Positions 1-8,300 of a stretch of 9,741 nt of DNA are shown in pieces (the first letter of the stretch is position 1; every line of letters begins with the position of its first letter). A program made the translations under genes and the position numbers. Source of the DNA: Flavobacteriaceae bacterium (GTDB taxonomy: Bacteria; Bacteroidota; Bacteroidia; Flavobacteriales; Flavobacteriaceae); contig CANEXR010000091.1 of assembly GCA_947443815.1 (NCBI GenBank), positions 1 through 9,741 on the forward strand, read 5' to 3'. The notes beneath the pieces are model-generated. The model did no database searches and was not told where the DNA came from. It was given only the letters and a program-made list of their open reading frames with translations.

Positions 1-413
1 CCTTTAAGAGTACAATAAAACCATAATAAGGCTAAACTTACAAAAGAAATTTTAGAAAACAACCCACCATTTGCAAATAATCCAATAAACAATCCCGAAG
101 GAGAAGCAAAAAATAAAATGATTATTACATAAAACTTCCCCATGTTGCTATGAATTGATGGAAATTTCTTTAAGATTGAATCATTAAATTGAGTAAAACC
201 AGCTAGTAAAACGAGTATTGCTGAGAAAACATGTGTGTAAAAGATTGGAATATAAAATGGAATTTGGGTTACTTCAGTTTGCTTTATTTGTAAAAAAGCA
301 ACGTTAGTATCTAAAGGGATGTAGCGTAAAGTAATTTTCAACATTAACAAAAAGAAGTATCCAATACAAAGAAAGTAAAATAAAGAAGTGTAAGATGGAA
401 GTTTTTTTTTCAA
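1..413 (-). CDS. DUF2306-like multi-pass membrane protein, 3' end cut by window edge
   Basis: The minus strand holds an open frame of 137 visible codons that runs off the left edge. The product is hydrophobic, with four likely membrane segments at about residues 8-29, 52-76, 93-117 and 121-136. The order of a YTHVFSAILVLLAGFTQF segment, a short basic loop with IHSNMGKFYV, and a glycine-rich FIGLFANGG segment resembles DUF2306 (predicted membrane protein) sequences as I remember them. The function of that family is not known. His61 and His88 sit where the family usually has histidines. No ATG lies in frame before Met24. I chose the TTG at 411-413 because it gives an MKKKLPSYTS-like N terminus and lies about 30 bp after a TATATTTG -7 element. 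An earlier in-frame TTG overlaps that element. The gene diverges from the alkaline phosphatase gene. I am confident that it is a coding membrane protein, less so of the family name and the start. Confidence 0.75.
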   Translation of the reverse strand, partial: MKKKLPSYTSLFYFLCIGYFFLLMLKITLRYIPLDTNVAFLQIKQTEVTQIPFYIPIFYTHVFSAILVLLAGFTQFNDSILKKFPSIHSNMGKFYVIIILFFASPSGLFIGLFANGGLFSKISFVSLALLWFYCTLK

Positions 414-443
414 TTCTACTATTTTGCAACTTTTAGACGTATT

Positions 444-451
444 CAAATATA
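444..451 (-). promoter_or_regulatory. -7 promoter element of the DUF2306-like gene
   Basis: The minus strand reads TATATTTG, an exact match to the Bacteroidota -7 consensus TAnnTTTG. It ends 30 bp before the proposed TTG start, which would leave a leader of about 24 nt. No clear TTG -33 element is seen at the usual spacing, so the promoter call rests on the -7 box and its position. Confidence 0.5.
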
Positions 452-480
452 AAAAAACTTCAATACTATACCTAATTTAG

Positions 481-702
481 CCATTAGCCATTTTTATTTT
501 AAATCAAAATACAAAAAGATATTTTTTATAATCATTCTATTTCAGTAGTATTTTTTTAAAAAATTAAGGTACTCTTTAGTGGTATTAAAAATGGTAGCGA
601 TAAATTCGAGTAAAATCAGAAATAGTAGGTTTTGATTGTGATATTGTTTGTTAATTCTTCTTTAACATTGCTTCTTTAAAACTAAATTCAAAGTATAATC
701 TG
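481..702. other. Non-coding A/T-rich divergent intergenic region
   Basis: This stretch lies between the DUF2306-like gene and the phosphatase gene. No frame on either strand gives a credible protein. It contains runs of T and A, including T7 followed by A6 near 551-563, but no hairpin that looks like a terminator and no recognisable RNA gene. It probably holds only upstream promoter sequence for the two divergent genes. Confidence 0.6.
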
Positions 703-710
703 TATTTTTG
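703..710 (+). promoter_or_regulatory. -7 promoter element of the alkaline phosphatase gene
   Basis: TATTTTTG matches the Bacteroidota -7 consensus TAnnTTTG and ends 20 bp before the ATG at 731, giving a short predicted leader of about 14 nt. A TTG at 668-670 is too far away (32 bp) to be a normal -33 partner, so the match is only partial. An AAGAGG at 723-728 lies only 2 bp before the start, too close for a standard Shine-Dalgarno site. No Pho-box-like direct repeats are evident. Confidence 0.45.
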
Positions 711-730
711 TTTTAAATATAAAAGAGGAT

Positions 731-2347
731 ATGAAAAAAATGATTTTATTTTTGGTTTTTGCATTGACTGTCAATCTTCAAGCACAGCAACGACCAAAAT
801 TAGTGGTTGGTATTGTAGTAGATCAAATGAAAATGGAATATCTATACCGTTTTTCAGATGATTTTTCAGCAAATGGTTTTAAACGAATCATGGATAATGG
901 TTATACTTTTCATAATATGCACTACAATTATATGCCTACTTATACCGCTCCTGGACATGCATCTATTTATACGGGAACTACACCTTCTACCCATGGTATT
1001 GTTGGGAATGACTGGTTCAATAAAGCTACTGGAAAAGACATGTATTGCACTGATGATCCGGACGTAAAAACAATTGGTGATGGTACAGATAAGGAAGGAG
1101 CAATGTCGCCTAAAAATTTATTGACCACCACCATTACTGATGAATTGCGAATGGCAACAAACTTTAAAGGGAAGGTAATTGGAATGAGTCTTAAAGACAG
1201 AGGTGCTATTTTACCTGCTGGTCATTTTGCAAACTGGGCCTTCTGGTATAGTAAAACGGGCGCTTTTATTTCAAGTACTTTTTATGGTGCTGCCTTGCCG
1301 GATTGGGTGACGCAATTTAACGCTGAGAAGCATTATATGAACTATATAAACGCAGGATGGAACTTACTAAAACCTATGGCAGATTATAACGAAAGCCTCC
1401 CTGATGATAATCCATACGAAGGAAAAATTGACAAAACAACTGGACCCGTTTTTCCGTATGATTTGAGTAAAATTTATAAAGAAAAAGGAGCAGATGTTCT
1501 AAGAACTACTCCTTTTGGGAACGATATTTTGGCGGAATTAGCCATGAAAGCTATCGAAAAAGAGGCCCTTGGGAAAGATGATACTACTGATTTTTTAACC
1601 GTTAGTTTCTCATCAACCGATTATGTTGGCCATACATTTGGGCCACGTTCTATGGAGTTACAAGATACTTATTTGCGTTTAGACCAAACATTAGCAACAT
1701 TGTTAGCTTATTTAGATAAAACAGTTGGAAAGGATAATTATTTACTTTTTTTGACAGCAGATCATGCAGGTGCTGAAAATCCAAATTATCTGAAAGACAA
1801 TAAATACAATGTCAAAAATGTACCTTCAAAAGAGATTGTTGATGCTTTAAAAAAATATTCAAACGATACTTTTGGAGCTAATCTGGTCTTGGATTATTCT
1901 AATTTTAATCTATTTTTTGATCAAGAAATAATAAAACAAAAAGGATTAGAATTGTCAAAAGTAAAACAAAGTTTTAAAGATTTTCTAATGACACAAGAGC
2001 AAGTTAAAAGAGTTTATACGGAAGAAGAAATTTTAGCTTCTTCAGGTGATGACTATTTTTTGAGTTTTATAGCAAGGGGTTACGACCCTAAACAATGTGG
2101 AGATATTGTTGTTTTAGACAAAGCGGGTTTTATGCAATACCAAGCTACAGGAACTACACATGGAACACCAAACAGTTACGATACACACGTACCTTTGCTT
2201 TTTTATGGTTGGCATATACCAAAAGGAGAATTGCACTCAAAACGATATATTACTCAAATCGCACCAACACTTTCTCAATTATTAAAAATTCCATTTACAA
2301 ATGGTACAGAATCCGAAGTATTAGAAACGTTGTTGGACAAAAAATAA
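731..2347 (+). CDS. pafA: Secreted PafA-type alkaline phosphatase (phosphate monoesterase)
   Basis: The 538-residue product belongs to the alkaline phosphatase superfamily and matches the layout of PafA from Elizabethkingia (about 546 residues), which hydrolyses phosphate monoesters with a threonine nucleophile. Residues 1-18 form a signal peptide with a likely signal peptidase I site after LQA, so the enzyme should act in the periplasm or outside the cell. Metal ligands and catalytic residues can be assigned from motifs: Asp31 (VVDQMK), nucleophile Thr72 (YTAPGH), Asp297 and His301 (STDYVGH), Asp344-His345 (TADHAG) and His477 (GTTHGTP). Asn93 and the pair Lys155/Arg157 (SLKDRG) match the phosphate-binding Asn100 and Lys162/Arg164 of PafA, which favours monoesterase over diesterase activity. 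PafA enzymes are known for low inhibition by inorganic phosphate, and I infer the same here. The gene has its own promoter and terminator and no operon partner. Confidence 0.9.
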   Translation: MKKMILFLVFALTVNLQAQQRPKLVVGIVVDQMKMEYLYRFSDDFSANGFKRIMDNGYTFHNMHYNYMPTYTAPGHASIYTGTTPSTHGIVGNDWFNKATGKDMYCTDDPDVKTIGDGTDKEGAMSPKNLLTTTITDELRMATNFKGKVIGMSLKDRGAILPAGHFANWAFWYSKTGAFISSTFYGAALPDWVTQFNAEKHYMNYINAGWNLLKPMADYNESLPDDNPYEGKIDKTTGPVFPYDLSKIYKEKGADVLRTTPFGNDILAELAMKAIEKEALGKDDTTDFLTVSFSSTDYVGHTFGPRSMELQDTYLRLDQTLATLLAYLDKTVGKDNYLLFLTADHAGAENPNYLKDNKYNVKNVPSKEIVDALKKYSNDTFGANLVLDYSNFNLFFDQEIIKQKGLELSKVKQSFKDFLMTQEQVKRVYTEEEILASSGDDYFLSFIARGYDPKQCGDIVVLDKAGFMQYQATGTTHGTPNSYDTHVPLLFYGWHIPKGELHSKRYITQIAPTLSQLLKIPFTNGTESEVLETLLDKK

Positions 2348-2365
2348 TTGTAATTTCCATCAATA

Positions 2366-2401
2366 AAAAAGTTCATTGAAACGAATTGCAATGAACTTTT
2401 T
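2366..2401 (+). terminator. Rho-independent terminator after pafA, probably bidirectional
   Basis: AAAAAGTTCATTG (2366-2378) pairs perfectly over 13 bp with CAATGAACTTTTT (2389-2401) around a 10-nt loop. The stem ends in a T run on the plus strand. The A run on its left side would serve as a U tract for transcripts from the minus strand. It begins 19 bp after the pafA stop codon. Confidence 0.85.
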
Positions 2402-2482
2402 GAAACATCCTATTTTATAATGCTTTACAGTATTTTTACCAACTATTTTTGACTATTAAATCGTTATAAAAGTAAAAGAAAA

Positions 2483-2507
2483 AAATCCCATCGGTAAGAT
2501 GGGATTT
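2483..2507 (-). terminator. Rho-independent terminator after lysA
   Basis: AAATCCCATC (2483-2492) and GATGGGATTT (2498-2507) form a 10-bp stem with a 5-nt loop. On the minus strand the stem is followed by a long T run (complement of the A run at 2479-2485), typical of an intrinsic terminator. It lies only 5 bp beyond the lysA stop codon. Confidence 0.85.
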
Positions 2508-2512
2508 GTATT

Positions 2513-3733
2513 TTAAACTGTTGCTGCGGCTATTGGCAATGGAATTTGATTTTTTAATAAATCTTCAAAAGTTTCATGTGCTCGGATTAGATGTCCTTCA
2601 CCGTTCATCCATAAAACTTCAGCTGGTTTGTATCTAGAATTGTAATTGGAGGCCATAGAGAAACAATAAGCACCTGCATTTCTAAAACTTAAAATATCGC
2701 CTTCTTTTATTTCAGCAATTTTTCTATTATTAGCAAAGGTATCTGTTTCACAAATGTACCCAACTACAGAATAAAAACGCTCTTTTCCTTTTGGATGCGA
2801 AATGTTTTCAATATGATGTTGTGAACCGTAAAACATTGGACGAATCAAATGGTTGAAGCCACTGTCTATTCCAGCAAAAACAGTTGAGGTAGTTTGTTTT
2901 ACTACATTTACTTTTGCCAAAAAGAATCCAGCTTCGCTCACTAAAAATTTACCTGGTTCAAAAATTAAGGTTAATTCTTTTCCATATTCAGCACAGAATG
3001 AATTAAATCTTTTAGATAATTTTTTACCTAATTCTTCAATATCAGTTTCAATATCATCCTTTTTGTAAGGTACTTTAAAACCACTTCCAAAATCTAAGAA
3101 TTCAAGATTCTTGAAATTTTTGGCTACATCAAAAAGAATTTCGGCAGCATACAAAAATACTTCGATGTCTAAAATGTCTGAACCTGTATGCATGTGAATC
3201 CCTACAATATTCATTTTTGTATTTTCAACAATACGAATCAAATGAGGTAATTGATGGATTGAAATTCCAAATTTACTATCGATATGTCCAACAGATATAT
3301 TGGTATTTCCACCAGCCATTACATGAGGGTTGATACGAATACAAACTGGTGCATTTGGATATTTTGTTCCGAATTGCTCTAATATCGACAAATTGTCAAT
3401 ATTGATTTGTACCCCCATTGCGGCAACTTCTTCGATTTCTTCTAATGAAACACCGTTTGGAGTATAGAATATTTTTTCAGGTTCGTATCCTGCATGCAAA
3501 CCTAATAATACCTCTTGTATAGAAACAGTGTCTAGTCCTGACCCCATTTCTTTTAATAATTGAAGTATAGCAACATTAGATAAAGCTTTCATGGCATAAT
3601 TAATGCGTAACTTATCTACCTTGGAAAAAGCTTTTGTTAATCTGTTGTATTGGGATTGTATTTTTTCGGCATCATAAACATATAAGGGGCTACCAAATTG
3701 TTCTGCTAACTGTAATAAGTCTTTTCCTTGCAT
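2513..3733 (-). CDS. lysA: Diaminopimelate decarboxylase
   Basis: LysA catalyses the last step of lysine synthesis, the PLP-dependent decarboxylation of meso-diaminopimelate to L-lysine, in the cytoplasm. The 406-residue product is full length for the fold-type III (alanine racemase-like) family. Lys49 in NYAMKALSN is the expected Schiff-base lysine. HMHTGSD at 180-186 is the PLP-stacking histidine motif. GSGFKVPY at 216-223 and EPGKF at 259-263 are the phosphate and substrate binding loops. CETDTF at 328-333 carries the cysteine and glutamate that reach the active site of the partner subunit, and Tyr356 lies in the NAGAYCFSMAS motif. The DAP-type CE motif and the length favour DAP decarboxylase over ornithine/arginine decarboxylases or carboxynorspermidine decarboxylase. 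The ATG at 3733 lies 18 bp after a good -7 box. Transcription is isolated: there are terminators on both sides. EPGK replaces the more usual EPGR. Confidence 0.9.
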   Translation of the reverse strand: MQGKDLLQLAEQFGSPLYVYDAEKIQSQYNRLTKAFSKVDKLRINYAMKALSNVAILQLLKEMGSGLDTVSIQEVLLGLHAGYEPEKIFYTPNGVSLEEIEEVAAMGVQINIDNLSILEQFGTKYPNAPVCIRINPHVMAGGNTNISVGHIDSKFGISIHQLPHLIRIVENTKMNIVGIHMHTGSDILDIEVFLYAAEILFDVAKNFKNLEFLDFGSGFKVPYKKDDIETDIEELGKKLSKRFNSFCAEYGKELTLIFEPGKFLVSEAGFFLAKVNVVKQTTSTVFAGIDSGFNHLIRPMFYGSQHHIENISHPKGKERFYSVVGYICETDTFANNRKIAEIKEGDILSFRNAGAYCFSMASNYNSRYKPAEVLWMNGEGHLIRAHETFEDLLKNQIPLPIAAATV

Positions 3734-3751
3734 TTTGATTCAATTTTTAGG

Positions 3752-3783
3752 CAAATTTATTATTCTTTATCAATAGAAACAAA
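3752..3783 (-). promoter_or_regulatory. lysA promoter (-33 TTTG, -7 TAAATTTG)
   Basis: On the minus strand, TTTG (complement of 3780-3783) is followed after 20 bp by TAAATTTG (complement of 3752-3759). Both boxes and the spacing match the Bacteroidota housekeeping promoter (TTTG, about 19 bp, TAnnTTTG). The predicted start of transcription lies near 3746, about 12 nt before the lysA ATG. Confidence 0.7.
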
Positions 3784-3802
3784 TAAAAATCTAATTTTTA
3801 AC

Positions 3803-3827
3803 AAATTATAACAAAATGTTATAATTT
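3803..3827. repeat. 11-bp perfect inverted repeat upstream of lysA
   Basis: AAATTATAACA (3803-3813) and TGTTATAATTT (3817-3827) are perfect inverted copies separated by AAA. The repeat lies about 20 bp upstream of the -33 box of lysA and about 70 bp before its predicted transcription start. It lacks a G/C-rich stem and a T run, so it does not look like a terminator. It could be the binding site of a dimeric regulator, but A/T-rich DNA yields such palindromes by chance more often than balanced DNA does. Confidence 0.55.
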
Positions 3828-3873
3828 AAACAATAGTTGTTGTTATTTGTTTTTTTATAACTGTTTAAAAATA

Positions 3874-3912
3874 CAAAAGTCCCTTGATAATATTTTTATC
3901 AAGGGACTTTTG
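3874..3912 (-). terminator. Rho-independent terminator of the gltBD operon
   Basis: CAAAAGTCCCTTGATAA (3874-3890) and TTATCAAGGGACTTTTG (3896-3912) pair perfectly over 17 bp with a 5-nt loop. The minus strand continues with a T-rich stretch. The hairpin begins 15 bp after the gltD stop codon and separates the operon from lysA. Confidence 0.88.
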
Positions 3913-3927
3913 AATAACTATTTAGTA

Positions 3928-5382
3928 TTACAAAGCAGGTAAATCACCATTTCCTTTTGTTGGTAAATTGGTGTAACCCATTAAGAATAAATCAACTTCT
4001 CTGGCAGCTTCGCGACCTTCTGAGATAGCCCAAACTATTAGGGATTGTCCTCTTCTCATGTCTCCTGCAGTGAAAATATGTGGCACATTAGTTTGATAAT
4101 TGGTTGCTTTATAATTGCTTCTCATATCTACTTGTAAACCCAATTGTTCGCTTAGAGTTGTTTCAGGTCCTGTAAAACCTAGTGCTAGTAGCGCTAAATC
4201 ACAAGGCCATATTTTTTCAGAACCTTCTTTTTCAATTAGTTCTGGTCTTTGGCCAGGTGTCATTTTCCAAGCTACTTCAACAGTTTTTAAACCGACTAAT
4301 TCTCCTTTTTCATTGGCAAGGAATTCTTTAGTATTAATCAACCAGTTTCTATTACATCCTTCTTCATGCGAGGATGAAGTTTTAAGTTGTAAAGGCCAAA
4401 ATGGCCATGGAGTAGTTTCACTTCTTCCTACTGGAGGTTTTGGCATAATTTCAAAGTTAGTCACCGATTTGGCACCATGTCTGTTTGAAGTACCTACACA
4501 GTCTGAACCTGTGTCCCCACCACCAATAACGATTACATCTTTACCAGTTGCTTTAACTTGGTTTTCAATTGTTTCGCCGTATAAAACTTTTGTTTGTTGT
4601 GTCAAGAAATCCATAGCTTGAACCACTCCTTTGCTATCAGCTCCTTTGGTAGGTAAGCTTCTTCTTTCGGTAGCGCCACCGCACAATACGATAGAATCAA
4701 ATGCATTCAACTCCTCAACACTAAAATTTACACCAACATTTACATTGGTTTTGAAAACAATTCCTTCCGCTTCTAAAATAGCAACTCGTCTGTCTATAAT
4801 TCCTTTTTCTAATTTGAAATTTGGAATCCCATAACGAAGTAATCCACCTATTGCATTGTCTCTTTCAAAAACAGTAACGGTATGACCAGCACGATTTAAT
4901 TGTTGTGCAGCTGCTAATCCAGCTGGTCCAGAGCCTACAACTGCAACAGTTTTACCCGTTCTTATTGCAGGAGTTTGAGGTTTAATCCAACCTTCAGCGA
5001 AACCTCTTTCAATGATGTTCTTTTCAATATTTTCAATTGCAACAGGCTCTTTGATGATTCCTAAAACACATGATTTTTCGCATGGCGCAGGACATAATCT
5101 TCCTGTAAATTCAGGAAAATTGTTTGTTGACTGTAAAATTGCCAAAGCACTTTCCCATTCTTCTTGATGTACCATGTCATTAAAATCAGGAATTAAATTT
5201 CCTAATGGACAAGCACTGTGACAAAAAGGGATTCCACAATCCATACATCTTGAACCCTGCTCTTTTATTTTATCTTTTGCCAGCGGAATCGTAAATTCAT
5301 CATAATTTGATACACGTTCTACAACAGCTATATTACTTTCGTCAGTTCTATTATATTCTTTAAATCCTCCTATCTTACCCAT
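3928..5382 (-). CDS. gltD: Glutamate synthase small (beta) subunit, NADPH-type
   Basis: GltD takes electrons from NAD(P)H through FAD and two 4Fe-4S clusters and passes them to the FMN of GltB, which reduces 2-oxoglutarate plus glutamine-derived ammonia to glutamate. The 484-residue product has the normal length. The N-terminal ferredoxin-like domain shows Cys46, Cys49, Cys54 and Cys58 (CMDCGIPFCHSAC) and a second group Cys97, Cys101 and Cys105 (LCPAPCEKSC). VVGSGPAG at 148-155 is the FAD-binding Rossmann motif, GGGDTG at 287-292 the NADPH-binding motif, and the C-terminal AGDMRRGQSLIVWAISEGR segment is the second FAD contact. The start is 2 bp after the gltB stop with no clear ribosome binding site, so translation is probably coupled to gltB. 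Cofactor preference (NADPH or NADH) cannot be settled from sequence alone. Lone GltD-like homologues exist, but here the partner is adjacent. Confidence 0.95.
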   Translation of the reverse strand: MGKIGGFKEYNRTDESNIAVVERVSNYDEFTIPLAKDKIKEQGSRCMDCGIPFCHSACPLGNLIPDFNDMVHQEEWESALAILQSTNNFPEFTGRLCPAPCEKSCVLGIIKEPVAIENIEKNIIERGFAEGWIKPQTPAIRTGKTVAVVGSGPAGLAAAQQLNRAGHTVTVFERDNAIGGLLRYGIPNFKLEKGIIDRRVAILEAEGIVFKTNVNVGVNFSVEELNAFDSIVLCGGATERRSLPTKGADSKGVVQAMDFLTQQTKVLYGETIENQVKATGKDVIVIGGGDTGSDCVGTSNRHGAKSVTNFEIMPKPPVGRSETTPWPFWPLQLKTSSSHEEGCNRNWLINTKEFLANEKGELVGLKTVEVAWKMTPGQRPELIEKEGSEKIWPCDLALLALGFTGPETTLSEQLGLQVDMRSNYKATNYQTNVPHIFTAGDMRRGQSLIVWAISEGREAAREVDLFLMGYTNLPTKGNGDLPAL

Positions 5383-5384
5383 GA

Positions 5385-8300
5385 CTATACTGCTATTAAT
5401 TCTTGTATTTGCTTTTCTTCTGCTAATCTTTTCAACGCTTTTTTGTAATCTGTTGGCATCACTTTAATGAAGTGTTTTTGTTGGTTTTCCCAATCGCTCA
5501 AAATACGTTTAGCTAATGGACTATTTGTGTACATTGAATGATTGCGTATTAAACGTCTCAATTTAGTCAAATCTTCATCTTCAATTGGTTCAAAAGCAAC
5601 CATTTCCATATTACAAAGTGTAGCATCAAATTTTTTGTTTGGATCAAAAACATAAGCAATACCACCACTCATACCGGCAGCAAAATTTCTTCCAGTTTTA
5701 CCTAATATCACTACGGTACCACCTGTCATGTATTCGCAACCATGGTCTCCAATTCCTTCAACAACTGCTGTAGCTCCAGAATTTCTTACCGCAAAACGCT
5801 CTCCTGCCATACCATTAATATAGGCTTCACCCGTAATAGCACCATAAAGAGCGACATTACCAATAATAATGTTTTCTTCTGGTTTGAAAGTTGCAGTTGG
5901 AGGGACTTTTATAATCAATTTTCCTCCAGAAAGCCCTTTTCCTAAATAATCATTACAGTTTCCATGAATTTTGAAAGACAATCCATTTGTAGCAAAAGCT
6001 CCAAAACTCTGTCCAGCCGAACCGGTAAAATCAACTAATATCGTATCTTCAGGTAACCCTTGAGCACCATATATTTTTGATATTTCATTACTCAATATAG
6101 CACCAACTGAACGGTCTGTATTTTTGATGTCAAATGTAACTCTTGTTTTTTCTTTTCTATAAATAGAAGGAATGGCAGCTTTTATAATATCAAAATCCAA
6201 TACATGTTCTAATGCATGATCTTGTGATGTTGTGTTATGATTCGGAACTGTTTTTGCTTTTTCTGGCTTATAAAGAATAGTCGATAAATCTAAACCACTA
6301 GCTTTATAATGTTTGATAGCTTTATTGACATTCAATTTTTGAGATTGTCCTACCATTTCTTTAAGCGTTCTGAAGCCTAATTGTGCCATTATTTCTCTTA
6401 ACTCTTCTGCAATAAAGTACATGAAGTTAATGATGTGTTCTGGTGTTCCTTTGAAATTTTTTCTCAATTCAGGATCTTGCGTTGCAATACCTACTGGACA
6501 AGTGTTCAAGTGACAGGCTCTCATCATGATACAACCGGATGCTACTAATGGAGCAGTTGCAAAACCAAATTCTTCAGCACCAAGCAAAGCAGCAATCGCT
6601 ACATCACGTCCTGTTTTTAATTGTCCGTCACATTCTAAAACCACACGACTTCTTAAATCATTTAAGATTAATGTTTGTTGTGCTTCGGCAAGACCAAGTT
6701 CCCAAGGAATTCCTGTATGTTGTAATGAAGTTAATGGTGCAGCACCCGTTCCTCCATCGTATCCTGAAATTAAAATTACATCTGCTTTTGCTTTAGCAAC
6801 ACCGGCAGCAATCGTTCCAACACCAACTTCAGAAACTAACTTAACATTAATTCGAGCTTCACGATTGGCATTTTTTAAATCGAAGATTAATTGTGATAAA
6901 TCTTCAATAGAATAAATATCGTGATGTGGCGGAGGTGAAATAAGACCAACATAAGGCGTTGAATTTCTAGTTTCAGCAATCCAAGGCACTACTTTTTCAC
7001 CCGGTAATTGACCACCTTCTCCAGGTTTTGCACCTTGAGCCATTTTGATTTGAATCTCTTTGGCATTTGTCAAATAATTGATAGACACACCAAATCTTCC
7101 AGAAGCTACTTGTTTGATTGCACTATTTCTAGAATCTCCATTCAATTCTTTTTGGAAACGTTTAGGATCTTCTCCACCTTCTCCAGAATTACTTTTTCCA
7201 CCAATTCGGTTCATCGCTATCGCTAAATTCTCATGCGCTTCTAAACTGATAGAACCATAAGACATAGCACCTGTTTTGAATTTTTTTACAATTTCTGTCC
7301 AAGGTTCAACTTCATCAATTGAAATTGGATCTAAATTATTAAATTCAAATAAGCCTCTAATAGTCATTAGATTTCTACTTTGATTGTTAACCATATCAGA
7401 GTATTCTTTATAACTTTCGGGACTGTTTAAACGAACCGCTTGTTGTAATTTAGCTATAGTAGTTGGATTGAACATGTGTTTTTCACCAGATCTTCTCCAT
7501 CTGTAAATACCTCCAATTTCAAGTGGCAATAAACTAGCAACTTTTGAATTTGGGAATGCCTTTTGATGTCTTTTCTTAACTTCTTTTTCTACTTCCATTA
7601 AGCCAATTCCTTCTATTCTGGAAGGCGTGTAAGGGAAATATTTGGTGCTAAAGGTTTTGTTTAAACCTAAAATTTCAAAAATTTGGGCCGCTCTATACGA
7701 ATGTAAAGTAGAGATACCAATTTTATTCATGATTTTAAGGATTCCTTTTGCAATGGCTTTATTATAATTTGTAATAGCATAATCTGCTTTTACACCAGTG
7801 ATAAATCCTTCATTGACTTGGTTATGAATTATTTCATTTACCATATAAGGGTTTATTGCACTAGCACCATAACCAAATAATAAAGCAAAATGATGTGGTT
7901 CGCGAGGTTCAGCAGACTCAATAATAATTCCAAATTTGGAACGCACTCCTAAAATATTTAGGGAATGGTGTATGTAAGAGCAGGCTAATAACATTGGAAT
8001 TGGAGCCATTTTTTCAGTAACACCTCTATCGGAAAGAATAACAATATTACATCCTTCAGACACCGCTTTGAAAGTGGCTTGAACACATTTTTCAAGAGAA
8101 CGTTCTAAACCATTAACCCCTTTTTCTATTTTGTATAAAGTAGAAATCGTTACGGATTTGAAGTCAACATGATTAATGTTTCTTATTTTATCTAAATCTT
8201 CGTTTGAAATAACTGGATTTTGAATTTTAAGTTTTTTACATTGTTTTGGTTCAATGTCAAATATATTGAAATCACCACCAATTGCTAAACTGATATCTGT

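Noticed and set aside
443..484. Mini-frame ATG...TGA of 13 residues upstream of the DUF2306-like gene, considered as a leader peptide
   Set aside because: It overlaps the -7 promoter element, so it would not be on the transcript. It is kept only as an alternative start if the T7 run is misread.
551..563. T7A6 self-complementary tract, considered as a terminator or operator
   Set aside because: It consists only of A and T with no loop or G/C stem, and such tracts are common in this A/T-rich DNA.
2095..2379. 94-codon plus-strand frame overlapping the end of pafA
   Set aside because: It is in another frame of pafA, runs into the terminator hairpin and has a composition that does not suggest a protein.
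3734..3927. Possible riboswitch (lysine type) in front of lysA
   Set aside because: The predicted transcript leader is only about 12 nt, too short for a lysine riboswitch, and no matching helices are visible.
4115..4621. 168-codon plus-strand open frame opposite gltD
   Set aside because: It lies wholly inside gltD, which has a full set of conserved motifs. The predicted product is Ser/Pro-rich without any recognisable domain, as expected for the reverse of a conserved gene.
6526..6915. 129-codon plus-strand open frame opposite gltB, with a second overlapping one at 6539-6796
   Set aside because: Both are antisense to the conserved FMN and 3Fe-4S region of gltB and show no domain or promoter of their own.
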